Shown: one piece after another, positions 1-5,819 of the stretch
Layout: each line of letters starts with the position of its first letter
How positions within the stretch are numbered: the stretch's first letter is position 1
Origin: Sutterella sp.
Lineage (GTDB): Bacteria > Pseudomonadota > Gammaproteobacteria > Burkholderiales > Burkholderiaceae_F
Assembly: GCA_020025965.1 (NCBI GenBank)
Contig: JAHHRG010000066.1
Span: forward strand, 1 to 9,721
DNA length: 9,721 bases
Reading direction: 5' to 3'
Made by a program: the position numbers and the translations under genes
Notes under the pieces: model-generated
The model's input: the letters and a program-made list of their open reading frames with translations, nothing else
Told to the model about the DNA's origin: nothing
Databases searched by the model: none

Positions 1-11
1 GGTGTCAAGAT

Positions 12-72
12 AAAAAACATGAGATGGTCTCCATTGCTGGAACGCCCCGTCTTTGAGGGCTGACCATCTCAT
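12..72 (-). terminator. Candidate intrinsic terminator with a long loop, minus strand
   Basis: ATGAGATGGTC (19-29) and GACCATCTCAT (62-72) form a perfect 11-bp inverted repeat with a 32-nt loop. A GCCC/GGGC pair at 44-47 and 57-60 can add a small inner hairpin. Read on the minus strand the right arm is followed by G and then six T (17-12), as in a rho-independent terminator. On the plus strand there is no T-run. The loop is longer than usual, so it could instead be another structured element or part of a gene cut by the window edge. What transcript it ends is unclear. Confidence 0.45.
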
Positions 73-121
73 TAATGGGGTACAGTGTCGCACTATAGGG
101 GGCGTTCATTCGGTAGGTAAA

Positions 122-139
122 CTTATACGTCTTATACGT
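122..139. repeat. Two tandem copies of a 9-bp unit
   Basis: CTTATACGT occurs twice back to back (122-130 and 131-139), followed by CGCTTGACA. The repeat may be a binding site or a slippage product; nothing here assigns a role. Confidence 0.6.
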
Positions 140-365
140 CGCTTGACATTCAGTGACGGATTCACACGTAAATATAGTCTACTATCGGCGGTACGAGCGT
201 CAGCGGTAATGTGTTGATATCTTTAGAAAGGAATGATCTCTGTATTTAAATCCTATTGCTTGGGGGCTGATGATAGAGGGCGATGTGGTCTCACGGAAGT
301 GAAACAATTGTTCACGATACCACTCGTACCACAAAGTTTCTTTCAAAGTTCGTCTATGATCGTAG

Positions 366-406
366 ACAAACTAAAGGCCCTGCAAGAAAGATTCCTACAA
401 GGCCTT
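366..406 (-). terminator. Candidate terminator downstream of tRNA-Ser
   Basis: On the minus strand AAGGCCTTG (406-398) can pair with CAGGGCCTT (382-374). This gives 9 pairs including one U-G wobble, with a 15-nt loop, followed by the T-rich TAGTTTG. The wobble pairs only in minus-strand RNA (A-C on the other strand), which favours leftward transcription. It lies about 70 bases after the tRNA 3' end. The T-tract is imperfect, so confidence is moderate. Confidence 0.45.
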
Positions 407-477
407 GAAATTTAAAGCTACTTTCCGCTGTTATACGGTGAACTACGGCGGCGTTTGCTTATGTTTGAATTGTTCGC

Positions 478-565
478 TGGCGGAGAGAGTGGGATTCGAA
501 CCCACGAACGATCGCTCGTCGCCGGTTTTCAAGACCGGTGCATTCAACCACTCTGCCATCTCTCC
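478..565 (-). tRNA. tRNA-Ser (anticodon UGA)
   Basis: Read on the minus strand the gene starts GGAGAGATGGCAGAGTGG and ends with the T-arm GTGGGTTCGAATCCCAC, a discriminator G and an encoded CCA (480-478). The acceptor stem GGAGAGA/TCTCTCC pairs perfectly (565-559 with 488-482). The anticodon loop contains CTTGAAA with anticodon TGA (complement of 529-531), which reads UCA and UCG/UCU-type serine codons. A long variable arm (around ACGA...TCGT) marks it as a class II tRNA, as expected for serine. Length is 88 nt with CCA. It lies 61 bases beyond the tilS stop codon on the same strand and has its own promoter in that gap. Confidence 0.97.
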
Positions 566-581
566 GCAAAGTAGAGTTCGT

Positions 582-611
582 ATTCTAGCTGAGATTCTTT
601 CGAAACACCAA
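582..611 (-). promoter_or_regulatory. Probable sigma-70 promoter of tRNA-Ser
   Basis: On the minus strand a -35-like TTGGTG (611-606) is separated by 18 bp from a -10 TAGAAT (587-582). Transcription would begin near 575, leaving a leader of about 10 nt before the tRNA 5' end, which is typical of tRNA genes. The -35 matches consensus only in its TTG, so the tRNA may also be cotranscribed with tilS. Confidence 0.5.
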
Positions 612-626
612 ATACGCCCCAAAAAA

Positions 627-2336
627 TTACTCAGTCTTGGAATCGTTCTCCAAAACGATGCTGTCAGTTACCTCAGCGGTGGCTGTTGCCGTGGTTTCCG
701 TTTCATTCGGATGAAGGCTTACTGATTCGGCACGATGTTTCTCAACGAGATTCTCAATTTTCGTGGTCCCCCAGAGACTTGCTTCCGGGCGGAAAACAAA
801 TTTGACACGATCGGGAAGATCGCTTGCGCTGTCGCAGCCCCGCAATTCCATACCGAGACCAGCGACAAAGACGATACGACCGTCAAGCCAAAGGATAGGG
901 TAGTTACTGCGTTCAAAGGCCGGAATCTTGGCTTCGGCGAAGAGATCCTTCAGATACTTCGACGGTCGATTTTCCCAGAGTTTGAGCCTTTCGCCGCCTT
1001 TCCGAACACGAACTTCAAAGAAGCCTTTCTTGAGATGTTCGACGGCAATACCGGGCTCGTTTGCTTCGCAGGGTTCGATCAAAATTTCCCCGTTCCAATT
1101 GGGGAGTTCGAGGGCGTGTTCGCCCTGCCACAAAAGTTTCGCATCGCGCGGTCCAGAAGCAGAACGCGTCACGGCATCGCGTACGATCAAATTGGCACCC
1201 CAACGGCGGACTTCCTTATCGTGAACGCGGATCGTGAGCATAGTATCGGAATGCGTTTCACGAATCTGGCGCAGACCGTCTTCAAGACGTGCGTGATTGG
1301 GTGTGCGCATCCCTTCTTCCTGCATCCAGGCACGGAGACACCAGGCCTGACGCGCGGGTACGAGCGTCAGGAGAGAGGCAATGTGAAGCGCTTTGGGATT
1401 GTCTTTCGCACGGCATTTCGCAACGTCTTCCTGAGCAACGGAGCGCAGGACTTCGACCGCCTCGGCCGTGATGCTGACGCTTCGTCCTGCTGCGGCACGA
1501 AAACCCGGACGAATGCTTTCGAGCATCGGTACCACTTCGTGACGGATACGGTTGCGAAGGTATTTGGGGCTATCGTTCGATTCGTCTTCAACCCAGGCGA
1601 GACGCTTGTTTTTCGCATAGTGTTCGATGTCTGTGTGAAGAATGCTGCACCAGGGACGAACGAGAAGAATCGGATGCGCGAGCGGTTTCGAGACCATTCC
1701 GGGTGTTACGAGCTCGCGAGTCGTTGGGAATGCGGCCAACCCTTCGGGGCCGGAACCGCGCATCCATTGAAGAAGAAAGGTTTCAATTCGATCGTCTTCG
1801 TGGTGCGCCGTCAGAATGATATCCATGCCGTTATCTCGGGCAAAGCGGCCGAGGGCACGGTAACGGGCATCACGGGCGGCGGCTTCAATCCCTTCGCCGC
1901 GGCTTTTCACCTTGACCGCAATCGAATGAAAGGCGATTTTGCGCTTTTCGCATTCCTGGCGGCAGTGCTCGCTCCAGGCTTCCGCATTGGGAGAGAGGCC
2001 GTGGTTGATATAGACGGCATCGACGCGGGAAATAAGGCACTGATCGTGACGGTGATAAAGGCGTGCGACGACGTCAAGCAAGGTCATCGAATCGCGCCCC
2101 CCAGACAGGGCAACCACCACACGTACCGGATTTAAGGGTAAAAGAGAAAAGACGTCGTCTTTCGTTGCGAGAAGCCGCTCGGCCGCCGAGCGCAAAGAGT
2201 CGAGAACAAGTCCCGAGAGACGTTCGGACACGTTGCGGCTTTTCCGAGGTCGCAAGGAATGAACCTTTTTACGTGTCGTCCCGGTTTTCGTCGTGTTGTT
2301 GGAATCCCGATCGCTCATAGTGTCTCTGATGGCCAT
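627..2336 (-). CDS. tilS: tRNA(Ile)-lysidine synthetase TilS
   Basis: TilS ligates lysine to C34 of the CAU-anticodon tRNA-Ile using ATP, converting it from methionine to isoleucine identity; it is cytoplasmic and normally essential. The PP-loop SGGRDS is at residues 78-83, NHGL at 111-114, EAAARDARY at 151-159, TAHHEDDRIET at 176-186, GSGPEGLAAF at 194-203, and the signature with RNRIRHEVVPML at about 261-272. The C-terminal TilS_C domain (about 438-515) includes RPSKYLKDLFAEAKIP and FVAGLGM. At 569 aa it is much longer than the roughly 430 aa of E. coli TilS: about 60 extra basic, Ser/Arg-rich residues precede the core and about 50 Thr/Glu-rich residues follow it. ATG at 2336 is used; ATG at 2318 (codon 7), with AGAGA upstream, is an equally plausible start. 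The gene lies directly upstream of tRNA-Ser. In several Burkholderiales, as I recall, lysC sits between tilS and a tRNA-Ser; here it is absent. Confidence 0.95.
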   Translation of the reverse strand: MAIRDTMSDRDSNNTTKTGTTRKKVHSLRPRKSRNVSERLSGLVLDSLRSAAERLLATKDDVFSLLPLNPVRVVVALSGGRDSMTLLDVVARLYHRHDQCLISRVDAVYINHGLSPNAEAWSEHCRQECEKRKIAFHSIAVKVKSRGEGIEAAARDARYRALGRFARDNGMDIILTAHHEDDRIETFLLQWMRGSGPEGLAAFPTTRELVTPGMVSKPLAHPILLVRPWCSILHTDIEHYAKNKRLAWVEDESNDSPKYLRNRIRHEVVPMLESIRPGFRAAAGRSVSITAEAVEVLRSVAQEDVAKCRAKDNPKALHIASLLTLVPARQAWCLRAWMQEEGMRTPNHARLEDGLRQIRETHSDTMLTIRVHDKEVRRWGANLIVRDAVTRSASGPRDAKLLWQGEHALELPNWNGEILIEPCEANEPGIAVEHLKKGFFEVRVRKGGERLKLWENRPSKYLKDLFAEAKIPAFERSNYPILWLDGRIVFVAGLGMELRGCDSASDLPDRVKFVFRPEASLWGTTKIENLVEKHRAESVSLHPNETETTATATAEVTDSIVLENDSKTE

Positions 2337-2356
2337 TCGCTCAATGAAATGCGCGC

Positions 2357-2366
2357 TTTATATAAA
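2357..2366 (-). promoter_or_regulatory. Possible tilS promoter (-10 region)
   Basis: The 129-bp gap between lysE-2 and tilS is AT-rich and contains the palindrome TTTATATAAA, which offers a TATATA-type -10 on the minus strand about 20 bases before the tilS ATG. No good -35 is seen 16-18 bp upstream. A 12-bp perfect palindrome AAATGCGCATTT lies at 2446-2457, just after the lysE-2 stop; it has no T-run and could be an operator or a weak hairpin. Confidence 0.35.
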
Positions 2367-2465
2367 GAACGCCCTAAATTATTAATTTTATCAGATAGAC
2401 GGACTGAAAATAGGGAAAAGCCTTGAGAGACGCGGAAAAGAGGCAAAATGCGCATTTCTTTGATC

Positions 2466-3119
2466 TCAAAAGAAACCGTTCGCGGTATTAATGATGAGAA
2501 TGAGAGAAATCGCGATGAAAATCGAGCCCGCTATTCGGTAGATGATGACTGGGCCTTGTCCGCATAACAGTAAGAGACGAAGTCGATCGGCCAAAAGAAC
2601 GTAACCCAACTTCACGACAATTCCACAGACGAGATGAAAGACCAGCATCAGGAGCACCTGCGGCCAATAGGCAAGATTGGGATCGATAAACTGTGGAAAA
2701 ACAGTGAGACAAAAGATAATGGGCTGTGGATTCGTGAGAGTCACGATGAAGCCCTTTTTGAACATTACCCAAGGCGTTTCGTCAAGTGAGGAACCGAGAG
2801 ACTCGGTCGTCACGTTACTCAGATTGCCCGACTTGGATTTCTTAAAGCTTTGACGAGCCAGAAAAAGAAGAAAAAGGACCCCGGTCAATTTGATGCCAGC
2901 AAACAGAATCGGACTCTGGGCGATTACGATTCCGAGTGCCGAAAGGCCGACGGCATAAATTAATGACAGTGCGCAGGCAGTTGCAATGATGCTCGGGATC
3001 GTCTTTTTCCAACCGCATTCGGCTGCCAATACCATCATGACGATATTGGTCATGCCGGGCGTCACGATGTTGGCAAAGGCCGTGACAATAAAAAGACTGA
3101 AAAGCGTGGGCGATACCAT
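2466..3119 (-). CDS. LysE/RhtB-family exporter, second of a tandem pair
   Basis: A 217-aa inner-membrane protein of the LysE/RhtB/ArgO superfamily, which exports amino acids or related small molecules. Hydrophobic segments are spread along the length, in line with the usual six-helix fold. Family motifs: TPGM near residues 20-23, AAECGWKKT at 32-40, the GIKLTGVLFLLFLARQSF stretch at 75-92, and KKGF...LTNPQPIIFCLTVFPQFIDP at 121-147. It is clearly paralogous to the gene just upstream (same LTNPQP and FPQFIDP blocks), implying tandem duplication. Its ATG overlaps the upstream stop by one base (TGATG), and GGAG lies about nine bases before it, so translation is probably coupled. Substrate cannot be read from the sequence. 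Confidence 0.9.
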   Translation of the reverse strand: MVSPTLFSLFIVTAFANIVTPGMTNIVMMVLAAECGWKKTIPSIIATACALSLIYAVGLSALGIVIAQSPILFAGIKLTGVLFLLFLARQSFKKSKSGNLSNVTTESLGSSLDETPWVMFKKGFIVTLTNPQPIIFCLTVFPQFIDPNLAYWPQVLLMLVFHLVCGIVVKLGYVLLADRLRLLLLCGQGPVIIYRIAGSIFIAISLILIINTANGFF

Positions 3120-3802
3120 CAGAGGAGCTCCGCTAAGCCCGCTACGGCATTCGTCAAAACATAAAGCCCGGTTGCGGCGAAGACGACGGCACTCGCGCGA
3201 TTGATCAGGCGCGGTTCGCGGCCTTGGGCGAGGAATCGGCGAGCTCGGTCGGCCATCAGGGCGTAGAACACCATCATGACGAAAACAATACCGGCGTAGG
3301 AAGCGATCATCAGAAGAACCTGAGGCCAGTAAGAGAGCATCGGGTCAATGAACTGCGGGAAAAGCGAAAGGCAAAAGACAATGGGTTGAGGATTCGTGAG
3401 CGAAATGACGAAACACTTCCAAAAGAGTGCTACGCCGGTTTCGTCCGCGGTTGCCGGAGTGTTGTCGGAAGGTTTTTCCGAATGATTCAGGACGATTTTG
3501 ACAGGCGGTTTTTGCCAGGTTTTCCACGCAAGCCAAAAGAGAAAAAGAGCACCGGCATTTTTAATGCCGGCAAAGAGCACGGGACTTGTGGCTACGATTA
3601 CCCCCAGCCCCGATACGCCGATCAAAAAGAGAACGGCAATACCGAGTGCCGTTCCAAGGCAGGCTCCCAGTGTCTTTTTCCAGCCGAACTGAGCGGCAAT
3701 CACCACGATCATCGTGACACCGAGACCGGGTGTGGCGATGTTGGCCAAAGAAGTGAGGAGGAAAAGCGCAAAGAGCGACGACACGGGGATTCTCTCAAGC
3801 AT
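3119..3802 (-). CDS. LysE/RhtB-family exporter, first of a tandem pair
   Basis: A 227-aa LysE/RhtB-type membrane exporter with TPGLGVTMIVV (24-34), QFGWKKTLGACLGTALG (38-54), KNAGALFLFWLAWKTW (81-96), and the C-terminal-half signature LTNPQPIVFCLSLFPQFIDP (135-154). A hydrophilic loop (about 97-125) separates the two halves. Length is normal for the family. The ATG at 3802 comes directly after the arm of an inverted repeat, with no Shine-Dalgarno. A GTG at 3784 (codon 7), preceded by GAGAGA, aligns with the start of the paralogue downstream and may be the true start. It is cotranslated with the second exporter through a one-base overlap. Whether it is read from the dehydrogenase promoter or its own is not evident. 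Confidence 0.9.
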   Translation of the reverse strand: MLERIPVSSLFALFLLTSLANIATPGLGVTMIVVIAAQFGWKKTLGACLGTALGIAVLFLIGVSGLGVIVATSPVLFAGIKNAGALFLFWLAWKTWQKPPVKIVLNHSEKPSDNTPATADETGVALFWKCFVISLTNPQPIVFCLSLFPQFIDPMLSYWPQVLLMIASYAGIVFVMMVFYALMADRARRFLAQGREPRLINRASAVVFAATGLYVLTNAVAGLAELL

Positions 3803-3844
3803 AAAACGGCCGGTCGATGTCGGTTCGTATCGGGCGGCCGTTTT
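3803..3844. terminator. Inverted repeat between dehydrogenase and lysE-1
   Basis: AAAACGGCCG (3803-3812) and CGGCCGTTTT (3835-3844) form a perfect 10-bp inverted repeat with a 22-nt loop, located 13 bases after the dehydrogenase stop. In minus-strand RNA the stem ends in UUUU immediately followed by the annotated AUG of lysE-1. The symmetric A4/T4 ends make it a possible bidirectional terminator with a short U-tract, or a leader hairpin that hides the initiation region of lysE-1. Confidence 0.6.
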
Positions 3845-3857
3845 GAGGAAGGGCTAA

Positions 3858-5030
3858 TTAGCGGTAGGACGCTGCATAAATCTCAACCGTGTCTTCAAAA
3901 GTGAGTGCGACAGGATCATGCTCAAAGAGTGCGGAACCTGCCGATCGGCAGTTTTCGGCCAGGGCCGGAATTTCGTCACGGGTAATGCCCCAGTCGGACA
4001 TCTTGAGTTCGGACACACCGCAGGCAACCTGCAGATCAAAGAGGGCGCGGAGGAAGTCCTGCGGTTTGACAGCGTCGCGAATGCCCATGGCACGGGCAAG
4101 TTCGACGAATCGTTCCGACTGCGCCCCCGTTTCGATCATGTGCGAGAAATAGGCCATCGAGAGCATGATGAGACCGGCACCGTGCGGAAGTTCAGGATGG
4201 AAGGCTGAAAGCGAATGTTCCATCGAATGCTGGCTCGTGAGACGGCAGGTGGTCATCACAAAGCCTGCCATGGTGTTGGCAAAGGCAACGTGTTCGCGGG
4301 CTTCCAAATCGTTCCCGTCCTTGACCGCTCGGGCAAGTCCCGCAGCAATGTGACGCACGGCTTCAAGCGCATACATGTCGCTCATGAAATTGGGACGCTT
4401 CGTGACATAACCTTCAACGGCATGGAAAAGTGCGTCAAAGCCCTGATAGGCCGTGAGCTTCGGCGGGACGGAAAGCATGAGTTCCGGGTCGACAATGGCA
4501 AGCACCGGGTAGCAGCCTATATGACCGCCCACGCTGCATTTTTCAAAAGTATCGGGGTTCGAAATCACACCGCCGCCGTCGACTTCGGAACCCGTGCCGG
4601 CCGTGGTGGTAATGGCTACGAGAGGAATCGGTGCAATCGCAGTAGGCTGACGACCGCCCGAGCCCGTCTGGACGTAGTCCCAAATCGTGCCGGGGTTCGT
4701 CACCATGATGCCGATCGCCTTGGCGCAGTCCATGACGGAACCGCCGCCCAAGGCCACGATAAAGTCGCAACCGGCAGCCTTGGCGGCTTCTGCGCCTTTC
4801 ATGACAGTGGTGGTCAAAGGATTCGGTTCGACGATGGCTTCGTGAATGTAAGAGATACCGCGGGCTTCCAACATCGTCTTCACGCGGGCGAGCGCACCGA
4901 TGCGTTCAACGGCCGTACCGTTTGACGTCAAGAGGAGGGCTTTTTTTCCGGGTAGCGCTTCAGTTTCGAGAGCATTGAGTTTGCCGGGGCCGAAAAGAAG
5001 ACGAACCGGAGCGTGATCGACGAATTGCAT
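3858..5030 (-). CDS. Iron-containing (group III) alcohol dehydrogenase
   Basis: A 390-aa cytoplasmic NAD(P)-dependent oxidoreductase of the Fe-ADH family (FucO/YqhD/BdhA-like), interconverting an alcohol and its aldehyde. The N-terminal half is the dinucleotide domain with FGPGKL (13-18), GGGSVMDCAKAIG (95-107) and TTAGTGSEV (142-150). The metal-binding half has GFDALFHAVEGY (197-208) with Asp199 and His203, then the stretch 268-283 with His268, His272 and His283. By comparison with FucO (Asp196, His200, His263, His277), Asp199, His203, His268 and His283 are the likely metal ligands, so the site looks intact. Length is normal. The start is well supported: GGAGAG lies 6-11 bases before the ATG. 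It is the first gene of a leftward cluster with the LysE pair, separated from them by a 10-bp inverted repeat. Substrate is not readable; fermentative alcohol/aldehyde turnover is a reasonable guess. Confidence 0.93.
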   Translation of the reverse strand: MQFVDHAPVRLLFGPGKLNALETEALPGKKALLLTSNGTAVERIGALARVKTMLEARGISYIHEAIVEPNPLTTTVMKGAEAAKAAGCDFIVALGGGSVMDCAKAIGIMVTNPGTIWDYVQTGSGGRQPTAIAPIPLVAITTTAGTGSEVDGGGVISNPDTFEKCSVGGHIGCYPVLAIVDPELMLSVPPKLTAYQGFDALFHAVEGYVTKRPNFMSDMYALEAVRHIAAGLARAVKDGNDLEAREHVAFANTMAGFVMTTCRLTSQHSMEHSLSAFHPELPHGAGLIMLSMAYFSHMIETGAQSERFVELARAMGIRDAVKPQDFLRALFDLQVACGVSELKMSDWGITRDEIPALAENCRSAGSALFEHDPVALTFEDTVEIYAASYR

Positions 5031-5099
5031 GAGTGTCTCTCCAAAATAAGGGCAGATCGGGCGTAAGTACGGATACGCTCGAGAAATGAGTATCTTTTA

Positions 5100-5105
5100 A
5101 TTGTA
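5100..5105 (-). promoter_or_regulatory. Weak candidate -10 for the dehydrogenase
   Basis: TACAAT on the minus strand (5105-5100) would start transcription near 5093, about 60 bases before the dehydrogenase ATG. The expected -35 position lacks a good match (CGTTTC-like), so an activator would be needed or the gene is read through from further up. The rest of 5031-5261 contains a purine-rich repeat and no gene. Confidence 0.3.
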
Positions 5106-5152
5106 CCGCCCGAGAGCCGAAGGAAACGGCAGATGAGAAGGCGGACTTACCC

Positions 5153-5174
5153 GAAGAGAGACGGAAGAGAGACG
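5153..5174. repeat. Tandem 11-bp purine-rich repeat
   Basis: GAAGAGAGACG occurs at 5153-5163 and again at 5164-5174, followed by AAG. On the minus strand it is a pyrimidine tract within the presumed leader of the dehydrogenase gene. Function unknown. Confidence 0.6.
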
Positions 5175-5261
5175 AAGTGGCAGGGGGCTGCCGCGCACTC
5201 GATTGACGTAGAAAATTTCAAGCAGCGGCCGAAAACACAGCAAGCCCAAAAAAGCAGGCAA

Positions 5262-5438
5262 TAAAAAAGGCACTTTCCAAAGAAAAGTGCCGTGGCGGAT
5301 TCTGATGGTGGGGTTCCCAATCTCGATCACCGTTTTCATCAAGCTCGATTGCATCAACTCTTCGCAATCGAATGGACTCCCAACAGCGACTTGAGTGTCG
5401 TGTGTCGGTTGGAACGCAAGACACCACACATCAGATCG
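5262..5438 (-). ncRNA. Predicted structured small RNA, possibly 6S RNA
   Basis: A self-contained minus-strand transcription unit: good promoter at 5474-5445 and a textbook terminator at 5291-5263, giving a transcript of about 177 nt. By hand folding, 5437-5298 forms a rod. The closing stem is GAUCUGAUG-GUGG with CCAC-CAUCAG-AUC (5437-5424 with 5311-5298). Next come GUUCCAA with UUGGGAAC (5415-5409 with 5320-5313), an asymmetric bubble of about 13 nt (5408-5396), CUC/GAG, and GUCGCUGUU with AACGGUGAU (5390-5382 with 5334-5326). A 10x10 internal loop leads to an apical hairpin UCGAUUGC/GCAAUCGA (5371-5364 with 5352-5345). Size and long-rod-with-bubble shape resemble 6S RNA (ssrS), which binds sigma-70 RNA polymerase, but I cannot confirm conserved 6S residues. 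Alternatives are an unrelated sRNA or a regulatory leader of the dehydrogenase, whose ATG is about 230 bases beyond the terminator. The open frames across it start inside the promoter and look spurious. Confidence 0.65.
5263..5291 (-). terminator. Strong intrinsic terminator of the small RNA
   Basis: On the minus strand GGCACTTT and AAAGTGCC (5291-5284 and 5276-5269) form a perfect 8-bp stem with a 7-nt loop, followed by six T (5268-5263). No protein gene ends here, which is the main reason to infer a non-coding transcript upstream. Confidence 0.88.
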
Positions 5439-5444
5439 GAAGTA

Positions 5445-5474
5445 ACTATAGCAGGCGTCAAGCCTTCGGGTCAA
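5445..5474 (-). promoter_or_regulatory. Sigma-70 promoter of the small RNA
   Basis: Minus strand: -35 TTGACC (5474-5469), 18-bp spacer, -10 TATAGT (5450-5445) with an extended TGC just upstream. Five of six bases match consensus in each hexamer. The predicted start is near 5438, exactly where the RNA's closing stem begins. Confidence 0.75.
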
Positions 5475-5819
5475 TGCGCTGCAATACTTTTTTGCATGTT
5501 CCCTGCCGGGGTTTGAAAAAAACGAATTTTCCGAGCAACTGACATTTTCCTAAAACGCCAGGGATCTTTGCTGATTTTGACGGACATCTCCGTTTTTCCC
5601 GTGAACTGTAAGGAAGTTTGTCCGGAGGTTCGCTAAAATACGGGCCTTCTCCGATGCGTTCGTTTTGTCTGTCTATTTTCAAATGGTCTTTTGAGAAGTC
5701 TCTCGGGAAACCATTCGGAAAGAGATGCTAAACAACGCCCGCCACGCGCGGATGAAACGCTTTTCATCTTTCCTGTCGGAGAAAAGCGGTTTTTCCTTCT
5801 CTTTTTAATCGGTGCCACT
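5475..5819. other. Intergenic region upstream of dcuC
   Basis: About 345 bases between the small-RNA promoter and dcuC hold no supported gene. An in-frame extension of dcuC back to a TTG at 5691 lacks membrane-protein character and family homology by eye. No convincing sigma-70 promoter or FNR-like TTGAT-N4-ATCAA site was found. A neat leader hairpin GATGAAA-CGCT-TTTCATC lies at 5751-5768, 52 bases before the dcuC start. An imperfect GAGAA/TTCTC stem followed by five T lies at about 5779-5806 and could act as an attenuator. TGCAA/TTGCA pairs at 5480-5484 and 5492-5496. Confidence 0.5.

Larger units (their letters stand above)
1..373. other. Stretch without a convincing gene
   Basis: No reading frame here has both a good start and protein-like length. 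On the plus strand a 60-codon frame (233-415) has an AGAAAGGA directly abutting its ATG, too close for normal initiation, and no recognisable motif. On the minus strand an open frame of 56 codons (370 down to a TGA at 200-202) is rich in Trp, Tyr and Phe but has no ATG; a second minus frame continues from about 225 to about 110. Together these could be the decayed end of a lost gene, but random open frames of this size are also expected. Structural elements inside it (hairpin at 19-72, tandem repeat at 122-139) are listed separately. A near-palindrome AACAATTGTT lies around 304-313. Confidence 0.5.

Noticed and set aside
478..565. Prophage or island attachment site at the tRNA-Ser 3' end
   Set aside because: No integrase and no second copy of the tRNA 3' end are visible in the gene-poor stretch to its left.
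405..725. Plus-strand open frame of 106 codons containing the string ERVGFEPTNDRSS
   Set aside because: This is the well-known false peptide produced by translating the antisense strand of a tRNA-Ser gene; the tRNA at 478-565 explains it.
735..2135. Plus-strand open frame of 466 codons antisense to tilS
   Set aside because: Shadow of a GC-biased real gene: composition is odd, no domain is recognisable, and the tilS motifs are unambiguous on the other strand.
5097..5474. Minus-strand open frame of 125 codons across the small-RNA locus
   Set aside because: Its start lies within the -35 element, it crosses a strong terminator, and it has no ribosome-binding site or recognisable motif.
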